Shown in pieces: positions 33,490 through 42,608 of a stretch of DNA of 64,000 nt (position 1 is the stretch's first letter; every line of letters begins with the position of its first letter). The stretch is from DASRDB01 sp035652815 (GTDB lineage Bacteria > Chloroflexota > Ktedonobacteria > Ktedonobacterales > Ktedonobacteraceae): positions 248,001 through 312,000 of the forward strand of contig DASRDB010000001.1 in the NCBI GenBank assembly GCA_035652815.1. The letters run 5' to 3'. The position numbers were made by a program, and so were the translations under genes. The notes beneath the pieces were generated by a model, which was not told where the DNA came from, searched no databases, and saw nothing but the letters and a program-made list of their open reading frames with translations.

Positions 33490-35364
33490 ATGTTCATAAA
33501 GAACGTGAACATGAATCGTAGGGACGCGCTGATGAACATGCAAAAATTGATACGGGATTTTGTAGGGACGCGATTCATCGCGTCCACCCGGTCGGATCGT
33601 GTATCACAGACAGGACGCGATTCATCGCGTCCCTACAACCAATCGGATCGTGCATCACAGGCAGGACGCGATGAATCGCGTCCCTACAACAACGAGGGTA
33701 CATATAAAAGGCGAGCCTTGCTGGCGCTGGTCGCGGCCTGCGCGGCGGTATTCCTGACGGCTATCGATCAGACGGTGGTGGTGACGGCGCTGCCGCAGAT
33801 GATTACCGACCTTTCCATCGGACCGACGCAGCTTGACCGGGCGGCCTGGATTGTCAGTGGCTACCTGCTGGGCTTTGTGATCGCTATGCCTTTGATGGGC
33901 CGCGTGTCAGATATGTACGGGCGGCGGCGCGTCTTTTTGATCTGCCTGGGCATTTTCGCGCTCGGCTCGCTGTTCTGCGGCCTCGCGCCTGTGCTGGGCA
34001 ACCAGGTCGATATCACCTTTCTCCAGCATTTTGGCATCAATGTCGCGGCTCCCGGCGATACCAGCGACCCGACCATGCTGCCTGCTCCGCTTGTGTGGCT
34101 GGTGGCAGCGCGTTTCGTGCAGGCGGCGGGCGGCGGCGCGACCATCCCCGTTGCTATGGCAGTGGCAGGCGACTTTTACGGCGAGAAGCAGCGCGCCCTG
34201 GCGCTTGGCCTGATCGGCATGGTGACTGAGACAGGCGGCGTGCTTGGCCCGCTCTACGGCTCGGTCATCGTGAAAACGCTCGGCTGGCAGGCCATCTTTT
34301 ATCTGAATTTGCCGATTGTGGCGATACTGGCGTTCTTCATCTGGTGGCTGGTGCCAGCCGCCTCGCCGGAGAAAATGTCGCTGCGTCGCATCGATTTTGT
34401 TGGCACGTTGCTGCTGGCTGCCTCGCTGATCTGTATGAGCCTGGGCCTTTCCCAGGAAGCCATTTCGACCACCACCGGCATCGGCACTGGCAACCAGGAA
34501 CCTGTTCAGGAAAATCCCTGGCTCATTGGCGCGGCAATTGTGCTGCTGCTCGCCTTTATTGTCCTCGAACTCGCCCTTGAACGCAGGCGCGTTTCGATAG
34601 ATAATAAGGATGCAACAGGAAAATGGCGACTGCCGCTCATCGAACTCTCTATTTTCGGGCGGGCGGCATTCTCAGCAACATCGCTGGTCAGCTTTCTGGT
34701 GGGAGCCGCGCTGATTATCGCAATGGTCGATATTCCGCTGTTTATCGCCACTGTGCTTGGCGGCGATGCTATTGAAAGCGGGCTGGCGCTGCTGCGGCTG
34801 ACGGCCATGATTCCGGTGGGCGCGTTTATCGGAGGCTGGCTTTGTTCGCGCATCACCTGCCGCCTGACAGCCATTCTAGGGCTGATTCCAACGGCGCTCG
34901 GCTTTGCGCTGATGCATGTCTGGCCGTTGAATGCCGACTGGCTGCAAATCACGGCCAGCACCATCATCGCGGGTCTCGGCTTCGGACTGGTGATCGCGCC
35001 CATTGGCACGACAGCGATTAACGCGGTGCGCAATTCTCAGATGGGCATGGCCTCTTCGGTTGTCACAGTGCTGCGAATGGTCGGCATGATCCTGGGCCTG
35101 GCCGCGCTGACCGCCTGGGGGCTTGGCCGCTTTCACGACATCATGCTGGCCTTCAAACCGCCAGCAGGGAAAACGCCGCTTGATCCCGAATACCAGCAGG
35201 CGCTGGCGCTTTACGCCACGCAGGCCGGACATGACGTTTATACGGCGATCTTCCTGGCGGCAGGCATTCTCTGTCTGGTAGCCATATTGCCCGCCTTTTT
35301 CCTGGAAGGAAGAAGGGCATCACCCTACACGCTGCGCGGTCAATCACCTATCGAGCAAGGCTGA
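33490..35364 (+). CDS. MFS drug/lipid exporter, DHA2 (EmrB/QacA) family, with repeat-derived N-terminus
   Basis: 624 residues, 14 transmembrane helices. Signature features: LTAIDQTVVVTALPQM in TM1, GRVSDMYGRRRVF in the loop after TM2, and motif C in TETGGVLGPLYG. The first ~75 residues are not transporter sequence: they are a translation of REP family B copies (VGTRFIAST, RDSSRPYN, RDESRPYN). A shorter start inside the repeat is possible but I see no ribosome site near the helix. The lipoprotein gene ends directly before this start, indicating one operon. The preceding LppX-like protein suggests lipid efflux similar to mycobacterial LprG-Rv1410; that is inference. Confidence 0.88.
   Translation: MFIKNVNMNRRDALMNMQKLIRDFVGTRFIASTRSDRVSQTGRDSSRPYNQSDRASQAGRDESRPYNNEGTYKRRALLALVAACAAVFLTAIDQTVVVTALPQMITDLSIGPTQLDRAAWIVSGYLLGFVIAMPLMGRVSDMYGRRRVFLICLGIFALGSLFCGLAPVLGNQVDITFLQHFGINVAAPGDTSDPTMLPAPLVWLVAARFVQAAGGGATIPVAMAVAGDFYGEKQRALALGLIGMVTETGGVLGPLYGSVIVKTLGWQAIFYLNLPIVAILAFFIWWLVPAASPEKMSLRRIDFVGTLLLAASLICMSLGLSQEAISTTTGIGTGNQEPVQENPWLIGAAIVLLLAFIVLELALERRRVSIDNKDATGKWRLPLIELSIFGRAAFSATSLVSFLVGAALIIAMVDIPLFIATVLGGDAIESGLALLRLTAMIPVGAFIGGWLCSRITCRLTAILGLIPTALGFALMHVWPLNADWLQITASTIIAGLGFGLVIAPIGTTAINAVRNSQMGMASSVVTVLRMVGMILGLAALTAWGLGRFHDIMLAFKPPAGKTPLDPEYQQALALYATQAGHDVYTAIFLAAGILCLVAILPAFFLEGRRASPYTLRGQSPIEQG
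33560..33689. repeat. Three-unit REP family B array inside a coding region
   Basis: Three copies of the CGCGATTCATCGCG-type palindrome (33562-33585, about 33612-33638, about 33663-33689) separated by spacers that themselves repeat (CGGATCGTGTATCACAG / CGGATCGTGCATCACAG). The array is open in the MFS frame. Confidence 0.9.
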
Positions 35365-35379
35365 AAGACGAGGACGAAT

Positions 35380-37023
35380 ATGAGCAGAGATTCGGATAAC
35401 TTTCCCGGCTCCTGGGAAGATGAAGAGGATTATTACCAGGAGAATCCACGTGGGCCGCGTCCTCGTTCGCCCCGCGATACGGAATATCCAACCCGGCAAC
35501 CGCGCCAGCAGCCTTCGCCGCGCTCCGAGGGGAATATGGCAGGCGGAACACAGCATCGCCCCCGGCGTCGTTCGCGTGAGGAAGTACTTGCCGAACTGCG
35601 CCGCCGACAACGCCCGCAGACACGCGCGCCTCGCGATTCCCAGGCACGCGATACCAGAGCCAGAGAAGCCCCCGCTCGCAATAATCGCGACGAACGAGCG
35701 AGCCGTGTACCGCAGCGCAATCGCGACTATCCCGAGGAAAGAATCGAACGCCCAATGCCCCGCGAGCGCGGCTATCCCGATGAACAAAGTCGGCGCTACC
35801 CACCTCACACCCGCGAGTATGCTGAAGAAGATACGGGACGCTACGCGTATGGCGAATACCCGGATGAACGCGGCAGCCGCTATCCAGCCCGCGAGTATTA
35901 TGAAGCAGAGCTTCCTTACGAAGAACCTCGCTCTCGCGTCGAACGAGACCCCCGGCGCACTACACATCGCCTGCCCGAGCGCGAATACGAAGAAGACTAC
36001 CGGACAGCCCGCCAGGGAGACAGATACCCAACAGCGAGAAGGCAGCCGCGACGAGGAAGCGAGCCACAATTCAGGCGTCGCCCCTGGTCGGGTCTCCTCT
36101 TCGGCTGCCTGGGAGCCTTGCTGACCATCGCACTCATCGCGGGCGGCGTGTTTTTTCTGATCTATCACGTGCTGCCATCGGCTATTCCTGGCATCGGTAC
36201 GCTGCCCTACAACGATAAGCCGCACACGCTGACACTGCCGTTTAACAGCAACACCACGCAACTCCAGGTACATAACACCGCCGGAGATATCAGCATTACG
36301 ACTGACATCAACGCCAGCCAGGCCACACTCACCTATACGCGCAACGTGCAGGCAAAGAGCAGCAGCGAGGCCAGCGCGGAGTTTGCGCGCATTAACGTCG
36401 TCGCCCAAAAAGGGAATAGCGCGTCCTGTCCTGCCGCCAGTTGCGTCAGTGTCAACGTCACCACGCCCAGCGCCAGCACCGATACGGTGACGTTAAAGCT
36501 CGTCTTGCCCCAGAGCCAGAATCCCTCTACTCCGTTCGCGCTTTCAGCAACCACCCAGTCGGGCACCATCGCTGTCACCAACTTTATTGGCCTGCTCAAC
36601 CTCACCAATAACATCGGCAATATCAATGTGAGTGGCAAGGCGGGAATACTGGATGCAGGTTCGTGCCTGCAAACCTACAAGGGCAATATCGTCTTCAATG
36701 GGCTGTTGAATACGCAAACCGGCCCCACCGTCAATCCCTGCACCTCCAACCCGCCATCCAGTCAGGGTCCCTGGTATACCATGACCACCGGCACCGGCAA
36801 CATCGATGCCACCATCCCGGCGAATCAGGCGAGCCACCTGGCGCTTAAAGCTGATGTGGTTATCAAAGGCAAGTTTGATGGCAGTGCCTTTGGCATTCAA
36901 TATACGCAGGCACCGGATGGTTCGGCAAGCTTTTCTGGCCCTTTGCAGGGTGCAGCATCTTCACCGGCCCTGTTAAAGCTCTACGTAGGCGATACAGGAA
37001 ACATTACCCTGCATAAAAGCTAG
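35380..37023 (+). CDS. Membrane protein with Arg-rich cytoplasmic tail and DUF4097-like outer domain
   Basis: 547 residues. Residues 1-225 are disordered and charged: Arg, Glu, Tyr and Pro dominate (ERGYPDEQSRRYPP; REYAEEDTGRYAYGEYPDER), with loosely repeated YPDER/YPxR units. One transmembrane helix spans about 231-256 (LLFGCLGALLTIALIAGGVF). The outer part is beta-rich with the layered pattern of DUF4097/adhesin-like beta-helices (VHNTAGDISITTDI; TQSGTIAVTNFIGLLNLTNN; TTGTGNIDATIPA) and four Cys. The tail could bind nucleic acid or a polyanion, which is inference. It sits 15 bases after the MFS gene and ahead of the FHA-ABC gene. Confidence 0.65.
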   Translation: MSRDSDNFPGSWEDEEDYYQENPRGPRPRSPRDTEYPTRQPRQQPSPRSEGNMAGGTQHRPRRRSREEVLAELRRRQRPQTRAPRDSQARDTRAREAPARNNRDERASRVPQRNRDYPEERIERPMPRERGYPDEQSRRYPPHTREYAEEDTGRYAYGEYPDERGSRYPAREYYEAELPYEEPRSRVERDPRRTTHRLPEREYEEDYRTARQGDRYPTARRQPRRGSEPQFRRRPWSGLLFGCLGALLTIALIAGGVFFLIYHVLPSAIPGIGTLPYNDKPHTLTLPFNSNTTQLQVHNTAGDISITTDINASQATLTYTRNVQAKSSSEASAEFARINVVAQKGNSASCPAASCVSVNVTTPSASTDTVTLKLVLPQSQNPSTPFALSATTQSGTIAVTNFIGLLNLTNNIGNINVSGKAGILDAGSCLQTYKGNIVFNGLLNTQTGPTVNPCTSNPPSSQGPWYTMTTGTGNIDATIPANQASHLALKADVVIKGKFDGSAFGIQYTQAPDGSASFSGPLQGAASSPALLKLYVGDTGNITLHKS

Positions 37024-37078
37024 TGAGAAAAGACGTTTGCCAAAATTTCACACGCGAAAAGATATCCCTGGTAACGTC

Positions 37079-37107
37079 TTGTCATTCAGGAAACACTACA
37101 GTATAAT
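37079..37107 (+). promoter_or_regulatory. Sigma-70-type promoter of the FHA-ABC gene
   Basis: TTGTCA (37079-37084), 17-base spacer, perfect TATAAT (37102-37107), about 150 bases upstream of the start; the leader between is AT-rich. GAGGAGACCTCA just precedes the ATG. Confidence 0.7.
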
Positions 37108-37259
37108 TGCCTCATTATCCATGACCATACAGCATTTTTTCAGTGTAGGTCGATAATGGAATTTTGTTTTTCTAGTAAAACACGTAGAATGGGGCAAAGT
37201 TGAGCGAAAATGCTCGACTGCTGCTGGTCGTCAAGTAAAGTCCTCTAGAGGAGACCTCA

Positions 37260-40200
37260 ATGGATGTACTCAATAAATCCCAGGGATTGGCTTCGATCCG
37301 TTTCCTCACAGGTCCGCTCGCCGGGAACACGCGGGCGCTCAACAAGCCAATGGTGACAATCGGGCGAGAGCCAACGAACGACATTGTCGTTTCCGACCCT
37401 TCCGTCTCGCGGCAACATGCCCGGCTGGTCAACAACAATGGAAGATGGTTCATTGAAAAGCTCGCCCCGCAAAATGTACTCACGCTCAACTCACGTGATG
37501 TGCAACAGGCCCCAATCTCAGACCGCGATACAATCGGCCTGGGAACTGGCACGACCTTTCTCTTCTCCCTGGAAGGACAGGCAGCACAGCCGCAGCAGGC
37601 CTCGTATGCTCCTGCAGCACAGTCGCCCCTACCACCTCAACCAGCACAGCAATACGCTTATCAGACTGTGGCCGTTCCTCCACCTTCTCAGGTCGGCGCG
37701 CAGCAAGCCGGGTTTATTTCTGGAACTTCGCCCGTAGGCCCCCCATCAGGGGCAGGCATTCCCACACTGGAAGTCAGTTCCAACATCCATGCCGACAAGC
37801 AGACCATTCCTATCAACAAGCCTGTTATCAACATCGGGCGCGACCCCTCGAACGACCTGGTTATCAACGAGCTGGTGGTTTCTGGCTTTCACGCGCAGGT
37901 GGTGCGCGAGGGCAACCAGCTCGTGTTTATCCACCCGCACCCGCAGCGTGGTCAGACGCTGAACGGCATCATCTATCAGGGCCGCCACATTCCAGGCAAC
38001 CAGCAATTCCGTAAGGTACTCACGCGTGGCGACTTCTTCCGTATCGGCGACGAACATGGAACACTCGTTACCATTGCTTATAACGACGGCAGCGGCGCGG
38101 CGCAGGAAGCCCTACCCGAGATGCGACCGATTCCGCTTGGCGCACCCGTCCTCACGTTGGGCCGCTTGCCCGACAACACCGTCGTCCTCAATCACCCCCA
38201 GGTCTCCGGCCATCATGCCCGCCTGGAGCAGATACAGGGGGGCTATCGTGTCGTCGATCTAAATAGCACCAACCATGTCTATGTCAATGGACAGCGCATC
38301 AGCAACCAGGCACTCAGGCCAGGCGATGAAATTCGTATCGGCCCCTTTAAACTCCTCTACACCGGGACGCAGCTCACGCAGCACGACGAAAGTGGCGGCG
38401 TGCGCATCGACGCCCTGCACCTGGTCAAAGAGGGCAACAACAGTGTTATTCTTCTCGATGACATTTCTATCGCCATTCCGCCGCGCAAATTTGTCGCCCT
38501 GGTCGGCGGCTCCGGCGCGGGCAAATCGACGCTGATGGACGCGCTCAACGGCCTGCGTCCGGCGCACAAAGGCCTGGTACTATACAACGGCAGGGACTAC
38601 TACAAAAACCTCGCCGCTTTCAGCACGCAACTGGGCTACGTACCGCAGGATGACATTATTCACCGCGACCTGACCGTCGAGCGCGCCCTCTACTACACCG
38701 CCAAAATGCGCCTGCCCGATGACTTCACTGAGGAGCAGATTCAGCAGCGCATCGATGAAGTGCTGGATGACGTCGAAATGAAGTTCCGCCGCAAACTGCT
38801 GGTCAGCAAGCTCTCGGGCGGCCAGCGCAAGCGCGTCTCAATTGCTCTCGAACTACTCGCCAATCCAAGCGTCTTCTTCCTGGACGAGCCAACCTCGGGC
38901 CTCGATCCCGGCCTGGACCGCAAGATGATGTTCCTGCTGCGCAAACTGGCAGACAAGGGCCATACAATTGTCCTGGTGACACACGCCACCAACAACATCA
39001 ACGCCTGCGACTATGTCTGCTTCCTGGCGCAGGGTGGTCGCCTGGCCTACTTCGGCCCGCCCAACGAGGCCAAAACCTACTTCGGCAAGACCGATTTCGC
39101 CGAAATCTATAGCGCGCTGGAGCCGACCGAGGAAGACCCGGATATTCCAAAGAAGGCCGAAGAGAAATTTAAGCGCTCCAAAGAGTACCAGCAGTTTGTC
39201 GTTGCGCCCCTACAGCAGGGGCCAGCTGGGCAGGCCAACCGCGTCCAGGAAACCACCGAGGTGGCGCGTCCCAAACGCGGCAATCCCTGGAAGCAGTTCT
39301 CCCTGCTCTCCATGCGCTACCTCGAGCTGCTCAGAAACGATACAGGCAACCTGTTGATCCTGCTCTTGCAGGCTCCCGTCATCGCGCTGATCCTGTTCCT
39401 GATGCTGCTCCCTGGTGGACATGGCACCTTCGATGCCACCAGCATTTCAGGCTGTATCTCACAGTTTCCGTATAATGGACAGACCGTCACCATACCACAG
39501 ACAGCCCCTAACAGGTTCAACTGCCAGAACGTCGTCAACTTCCTGCTTACGCCCGCAGGGCAGCCGATTGTAGCCCAGAAGGGCAGCGTCAACGCGGCAT
39601 TACAAGACTTCATCGTGCCAGGCGCGGGCGATGGCGCGCAGAAATACCTGTTTATCATGGCCTTCGCCGCTGTGATGTTTGGCTGCGTCAACGGCGCGCG
39701 CGAAATCGTCAAAGAGGCACCCATTTATCGCCGCGAGCGAGCGGTAAATCTGGGTATTGCTCCGTACATGTTCTCTAAGATTATTGTGCTTGGCGTCCTC
39801 TGTCTCATTCAGAGCGCTATACTGGTGCTGCTGGTCAACTTTGCCGCGCCAATCCAGCAGGGCATTATCCTACCTGCCCCGCTTGAGGTGTACATCTCGA
39901 TGGCCCTCGCTTCATTAGCCGGGCTGATGGTCGGTCTGACGGTCTCGGCACTCGCGCCCAACAACGACCGCGCTGTCAGCTTCATTCCGATTATCCTGAT
40001 CCCGCAGGTCATCTTCTCGGGCATCCTCTTCCAACTGAACGGGCCGTTTATGCAGGTAATCGGTTCGTTATTCGCGGTGCGCTGGGCAATGGCAGGCGCG
40101 GGTTCAACCGTCGGTATTCACGGCAAAGCTATCGGCGCGGACGACTGGACCTACCAGGGAACGCTTTTCTCAACATACTCAAAAGGAACGGCAGCCGGAC

Positions 40201-40295
40201 ACCTGCTTTTATGCTGGTTCGCCCTGATTATCATGATCGTAGTGCTTGGTGCCCTGACAGCCTACTTCTTGAAGCGCAAGGATGTACGTGCGTAG
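37260..40295 (+). CDS. Triple-FHA, ABC ATPase and ABC-2 permease fusion (ABCG-type)
   Basis: 1,011 residues. Three FHA domains at about 10-100, 170-275 and 290-375 (cores TIGREPTNDIVVSDPSVSRQHA; NIGRDPSNDLVIN; TLGRLPDNTVVLN...SGHHARLE), each with the Gly-Arg, Ser and His that read phosphothreonine, although the second has SGFHA. A Pro/Gln-rich linker separates the first two. The ATPase has Walker A GGSGAGKST (about 415), signature LSGGQRKR (about 518) and Walker B VFFLDEP (about 538). The ABC-2 permease (about 690-1011) shows six hydrophobic segments. This half-transporter would dimerise; the FHA array implies control by a Ser/Thr kinase, which is not in the window. Resembles mycobacterial Rv1747, which has two FHA domains. 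Confidence 0.9.
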   Translation: MDVLNKSQGLASIRFLTGPLAGNTRALNKPMVTIGREPTNDIVVSDPSVSRQHARLVNNNGRWFIEKLAPQNVLTLNSRDVQQAPISDRDTIGLGTGTTFLFSLEGQAAQPQQASYAPAAQSPLPPQPAQQYAYQTVAVPPPSQVGAQQAGFISGTSPVGPPSGAGIPTLEVSSNIHADKQTIPINKPVINIGRDPSNDLVINELVVSGFHAQVVREGNQLVFIHPHPQRGQTLNGIIYQGRHIPGNQQFRKVLTRGDFFRIGDEHGTLVTIAYNDGSGAAQEALPEMRPIPLGAPVLTLGRLPDNTVVLNHPQVSGHHARLEQIQGGYRVVDLNSTNHVYVNGQRISNQALRPGDEIRIGPFKLLYTGTQLTQHDESGGVRIDALHLVKEGNNSVILLDDISIAIPPRKFVALVGGSGAGKSTLMDALNGLRPAHKGLVLYNGRDYYKNLAAFSTQLGYVPQDDIIHRDLTVERALYYTAKMRLPDDFTEEQIQQRIDEVLDDVEMKFRRKLLVSKLSGGQRKRVSIALELLANPSVFFLDEPTSGLDPGLDRKMMFLLRKLADKGHTIVLVTHATNNINACDYVCFLAQGGRLAYFGPPNEAKTYFGKTDFAEIYSALEPTEEDPDIPKKAEEKFKRSKEYQQFVVAPLQQGPAGQANRVQETTEVARPKRGNPWKQFSLLSMRYLELLRNDTGNLLILLLQAPVIALILFLMLLPGGHGTFDATSISGCISQFPYNGQTVTIPQTAPNRFNCQNVVNFLLTPAGQPIVAQKGSVNAALQDFIVPGAGDGAQKYLFIMAFAAVMFGCVNGAREIVKEAPIYRRERAVNLGIAPYMFSKIIVLGVLCLIQSAILVLLVNFAAPIQQGIILPAPLEVYISMALASLAGLMVGLTVSALAPNNDRAVSFIPIILIPQVIFSGILFQLNGPFMQVIGSLFAVRWAMAGAGSTVGIHGKAIGADDWTYQGTLFSTYSKGTAAGHLLLCWFALIIMIVVLGALTAYFLKRKDVRA

Positions 40296-40322
40296 GTCTT
40301 ATTGCAACGGAATGATGGAACG

Positions 40323-40398
40323 ACCGGAAGACACCCGCAAGGGGTGTCTCTACAGTCCGTGTTACCTGTAGAGACACCCCTTGCGGGTGTCTTCCGGT
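40323..40398. repeat. 33-bp perfect inverted repeat, family E
   Basis: Exact arms 40323-40355 and 40366-40398 with a 10-base loop; an outer ATGATGGA / TCCATCAT pair extends it. Core CACCCGCAAGGGG matches the element at 29737. It follows the FHA-ABC gene. Confidence 0.9.
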
Positions 40399-40495
40399 CC
40401 ATCATCGCACCCGGCCTTCCTCGTGCTTCATCAAAACTAATGGTACTTCTTGGCAATATTCTTGTTAAACTGTATCATTCTATGCTATTGTAGCA

Positions 40496-41797
40496 ATGAC
40501 CCTGGAAGCAAGGTCATATCAGGAAGCGAGCAAACAGGCAGTGTTACTTCACAGGCGCGTCCTCGTCGGTATATGTGGTGGTATCGCCTCGTATAAAGCA
40601 GTCGAACTCGTGAGTCGCCTGCAGCAGGCGGGAGCCGAGGTTGACGTGATTATGTCGGAACGGGCGGAAGAATTTATTCGACCGCTGACGTTTTCGACGG
40701 TCAGTCACCGGCCCGTCTACAGCGATTTGTGGGAACCATCGGGGCACGCGGCGGAAAGGCACATTGCTTTAGCTGAGGAAGCGGAGTTACTGGTCATTGT
40801 TCCGGCTACGGCCAACACCATTGCCAAACTGGCGCATGGTATGGCAGATAACCTGCTTACGGCGGTAGCGCTGGCGACAAAAGCGCCTCTCCTATTGGCT
40901 CCAGCGATGCACCATTCCATGTGGAATCACCCGGCAACACAGGCCAACCTGCAAGTGTTACGGGAACGCGGTGCATTCGTTGTAGAACCAGAGGTGGGTA
41001 GATTGGCTTCGGGTGAAGTCGGGGTGGGAAGACTGCCCGAAACGCCCGTCCTGCTGGGAGCTATTTCCCAGGTACTGGGACGAAATGGCGATCTCGCTCA
41101 TCGCCGCGTCGTCGTCACGGCAGGAGGCACCCAGGAGCCAATTGACCCGGTACGCTTCGTGGGAAATCGTTCGTCCGGCAAAATGGGTTATGCCCTGGCA
41201 ATCGAGGCGCGAGATCGCGGAGCCGAGGTGATCTTGATCTCAGGGCCGGTTGCCTTAGATGCCCCCTATGGGGTGGAGGTGGTGCGGGTCGAAACCGCGT
41301 TGCAGATGCGGAAAGCGGTACGCAAGGCGGTACTCGACGCGGATGTGCTGATAATGAGCGCGGCGGTAGCGGATTATCGCCCGGCCAATGTATCAGCGCA
41401 GAAGTTGAAGAAGGAGGGGGAGGGAGCGCAAGAACAGGATAGCGAGGGCGGCTTTACCCTACGCCTGGCGCGTAATCCAGATATTCTGGGGGAGCTGGCT
41501 CGCGCTTCCGAGGAATCAATCGATGGCTATAAGCTTTCCCGGCGACTGGTGCGTGTAGGATTCGCCGCCGAGACCCGCGACGTCGTGGCTTATGCGCAGG
41601 CCAAACTGGCAGCAAAACGCCTGGATTTGCTGGTAGCAAACGATGTTAGCCGCGCAGACAGTGGCTTCGGCGCAGATACCAATAAGGTGTACATTTTCCA
41701 TGCGAATGGCGACATGGAAGACCTGCCTGTAATGCCCAAAACAGGCGTTGCGGCGGCCATTTGGGATCGCATCGTTCAGATTTTGCGTGCAACTTAG
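40496..41797 (+). CDS. coaBC: Bifunctional phosphopantothenoylcysteine decarboxylase / phosphopantothenate-cysteine ligase
   Basis: Two consecutive steps of coenzyme A synthesis. CoaC half (about 18-195): flavoprotein start VGICGGIASYKAVELV and VIVPATANTIAKLAHGMADNLL. CoaB half (about 205-433): VVVTAGGTQEPIDPVRFVGN and SGKMGYALA, then VADYRPA. Two variations are seen in CoaC: PAMHHSMW has His where the E. coli motif has Asn (PxMNxxMW), and LASGEVGVGR has Ser where a catalytic Cys is usual. Actinobacterial CoaBC also varies at these positions, as I recall, so activity is still likely. An Arg/Glu-rich insert of about 15 residues lies near 305. The start codon has no strong ribosome site. Confidence 0.92.
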   Translation: MTLEARSYQEASKQAVLLHRRVLVGICGGIASYKAVELVSRLQQAGAEVDVIMSERAEEFIRPLTFSTVSHRPVYSDLWEPSGHAAERHIALAEEAELLVIVPATANTIAKLAHGMADNLLTAVALATKAPLLLAPAMHHSMWNHPATQANLQVLRERGAFVVEPEVGRLASGEVGVGRLPETPVLLGAISQVLGRNGDLAHRRVVVTAGGTQEPIDPVRFVGNRSSGKMGYALAIEARDRGAEVILISGPVALDAPYGVEVVRVETALQMRKAVRKAVLDADVLIMSAAVADYRPANVSAQKLKKEGEGAQEQDSEGGFTLRLARNPDILGELARASEESIDGYKLSRRLVRVGFAAETRDVVAYAQAKLAAKRLDLLVANDVSRADSGFGADTNKVYIFHANGDMEDLPVMPKTGVAAAIWDRIVQILRAT

Positions 41798-41871
41798 TCG
41801 GGAGGTGTGGTGCTGTGTTGGGAAATTTTGTTTTAGAATTATTGGGAACACCAAATTCGCAGGAGGAATCC

Positions 41872-42237
41872 ATGATGGATCGTGCTGCAAGCGCTGGTTT
41901 TGAAGGCATCGCTCAGATGCTGCTTGAGCAGAAAAAATTGATGGACGCTTTAGAGGCCGAAAACCGTGAATTGCGACGCCAGCTCGCCGATTTACGCCGT
42001 GGTGTTGGCATCGCCGTTGTGATCGATGGCAAGACCATTCAGCTTGCTACCGAACCCGCCTCTCAGCCGAGCGTGCAGTCTCAGGCAACGCTGCAAAGCC
42101 TGCAAAGCCTGCAAAGCTCGTCGAGTAGCACCTTTAACGGTCGCCAGACCGGCGGCCAGCAATCGGTGAGCGCCAGTAGCGAGAAACGCGAAAATGGCAA
42201 CAGCCGTAGCCCTCTGGCAGATAGCTTCGTCCTATAA
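41872..42237 (+). CDS. Hypothetical coiled-coil protein
   Basis: 121 residues from the ATG at 41872, selected by AGGAGG five bases upstream. Residues about 10-45 form a coiled coil (MLLEQKKLMDALEAENRELR), followed by a small conserved-looking segment GVGIAVVIDGKTIQL, then a Ser/Gln-rich disordered tail. A short DNA repeat (GCAAAGCCT three times near 42091) encodes SLQSLQS. Family not recognised. It trails coaBC by 74 bases on the same strand. Confidence 0.6.
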   Translation: MMDRAASAGFEGIAQMLLEQKKLMDALEAENRELRRQLADLRRGVGIAVVIDGKTIQLATEPASQPSVQSQATLQSLQSLQSSSSSTFNGRQTGGQQSVSASSEKRENGNSRSPLADSFVL

Positions 42238-42295
42238 ATCAAGCATTCTTCCAGTTTTTTCTCTATACTATTGATGATTTAATACATATTGTTTC

Positions 42296-42384
42296 TGTAG
42301 GGACGCGATTCATCGCGTTCTGCTGCCCCAACGATACGCTGAATCGAGATGGCAGGCAGGACGCGATCAATCGCGTCCCTACAA
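42296..42384. repeat. REP-like inverted repeat, family B
   Basis: GTAGGGACGCGATTCATCGCG and its partner at 42361-42384 bracket a degenerate centre. The gap 42238-42608 otherwise holds only AT-rich leader for the AIM24 gene. Confidence 0.85.
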
Positions 42385-42608
42385 ATCCTCGATTTTTCGC
42401 AAAAATTCATATGGTCGCTCTGGTTTTCTCTCATTGCTCAAATGTTCCTCATTTCCCCAAATTTGTGACCTCTGCCACTTGAGATTTTTCAACTTTATGT
42501 TATCATCAAGCAAGGTAGCTATTGTTGGGTCTTAAGCCTACAAGGCGAGTCATATCCAGATACAATAATAGTCCTGTAAAATAGTGCCAGTCTATCAGGA
42601 GGTAATAC

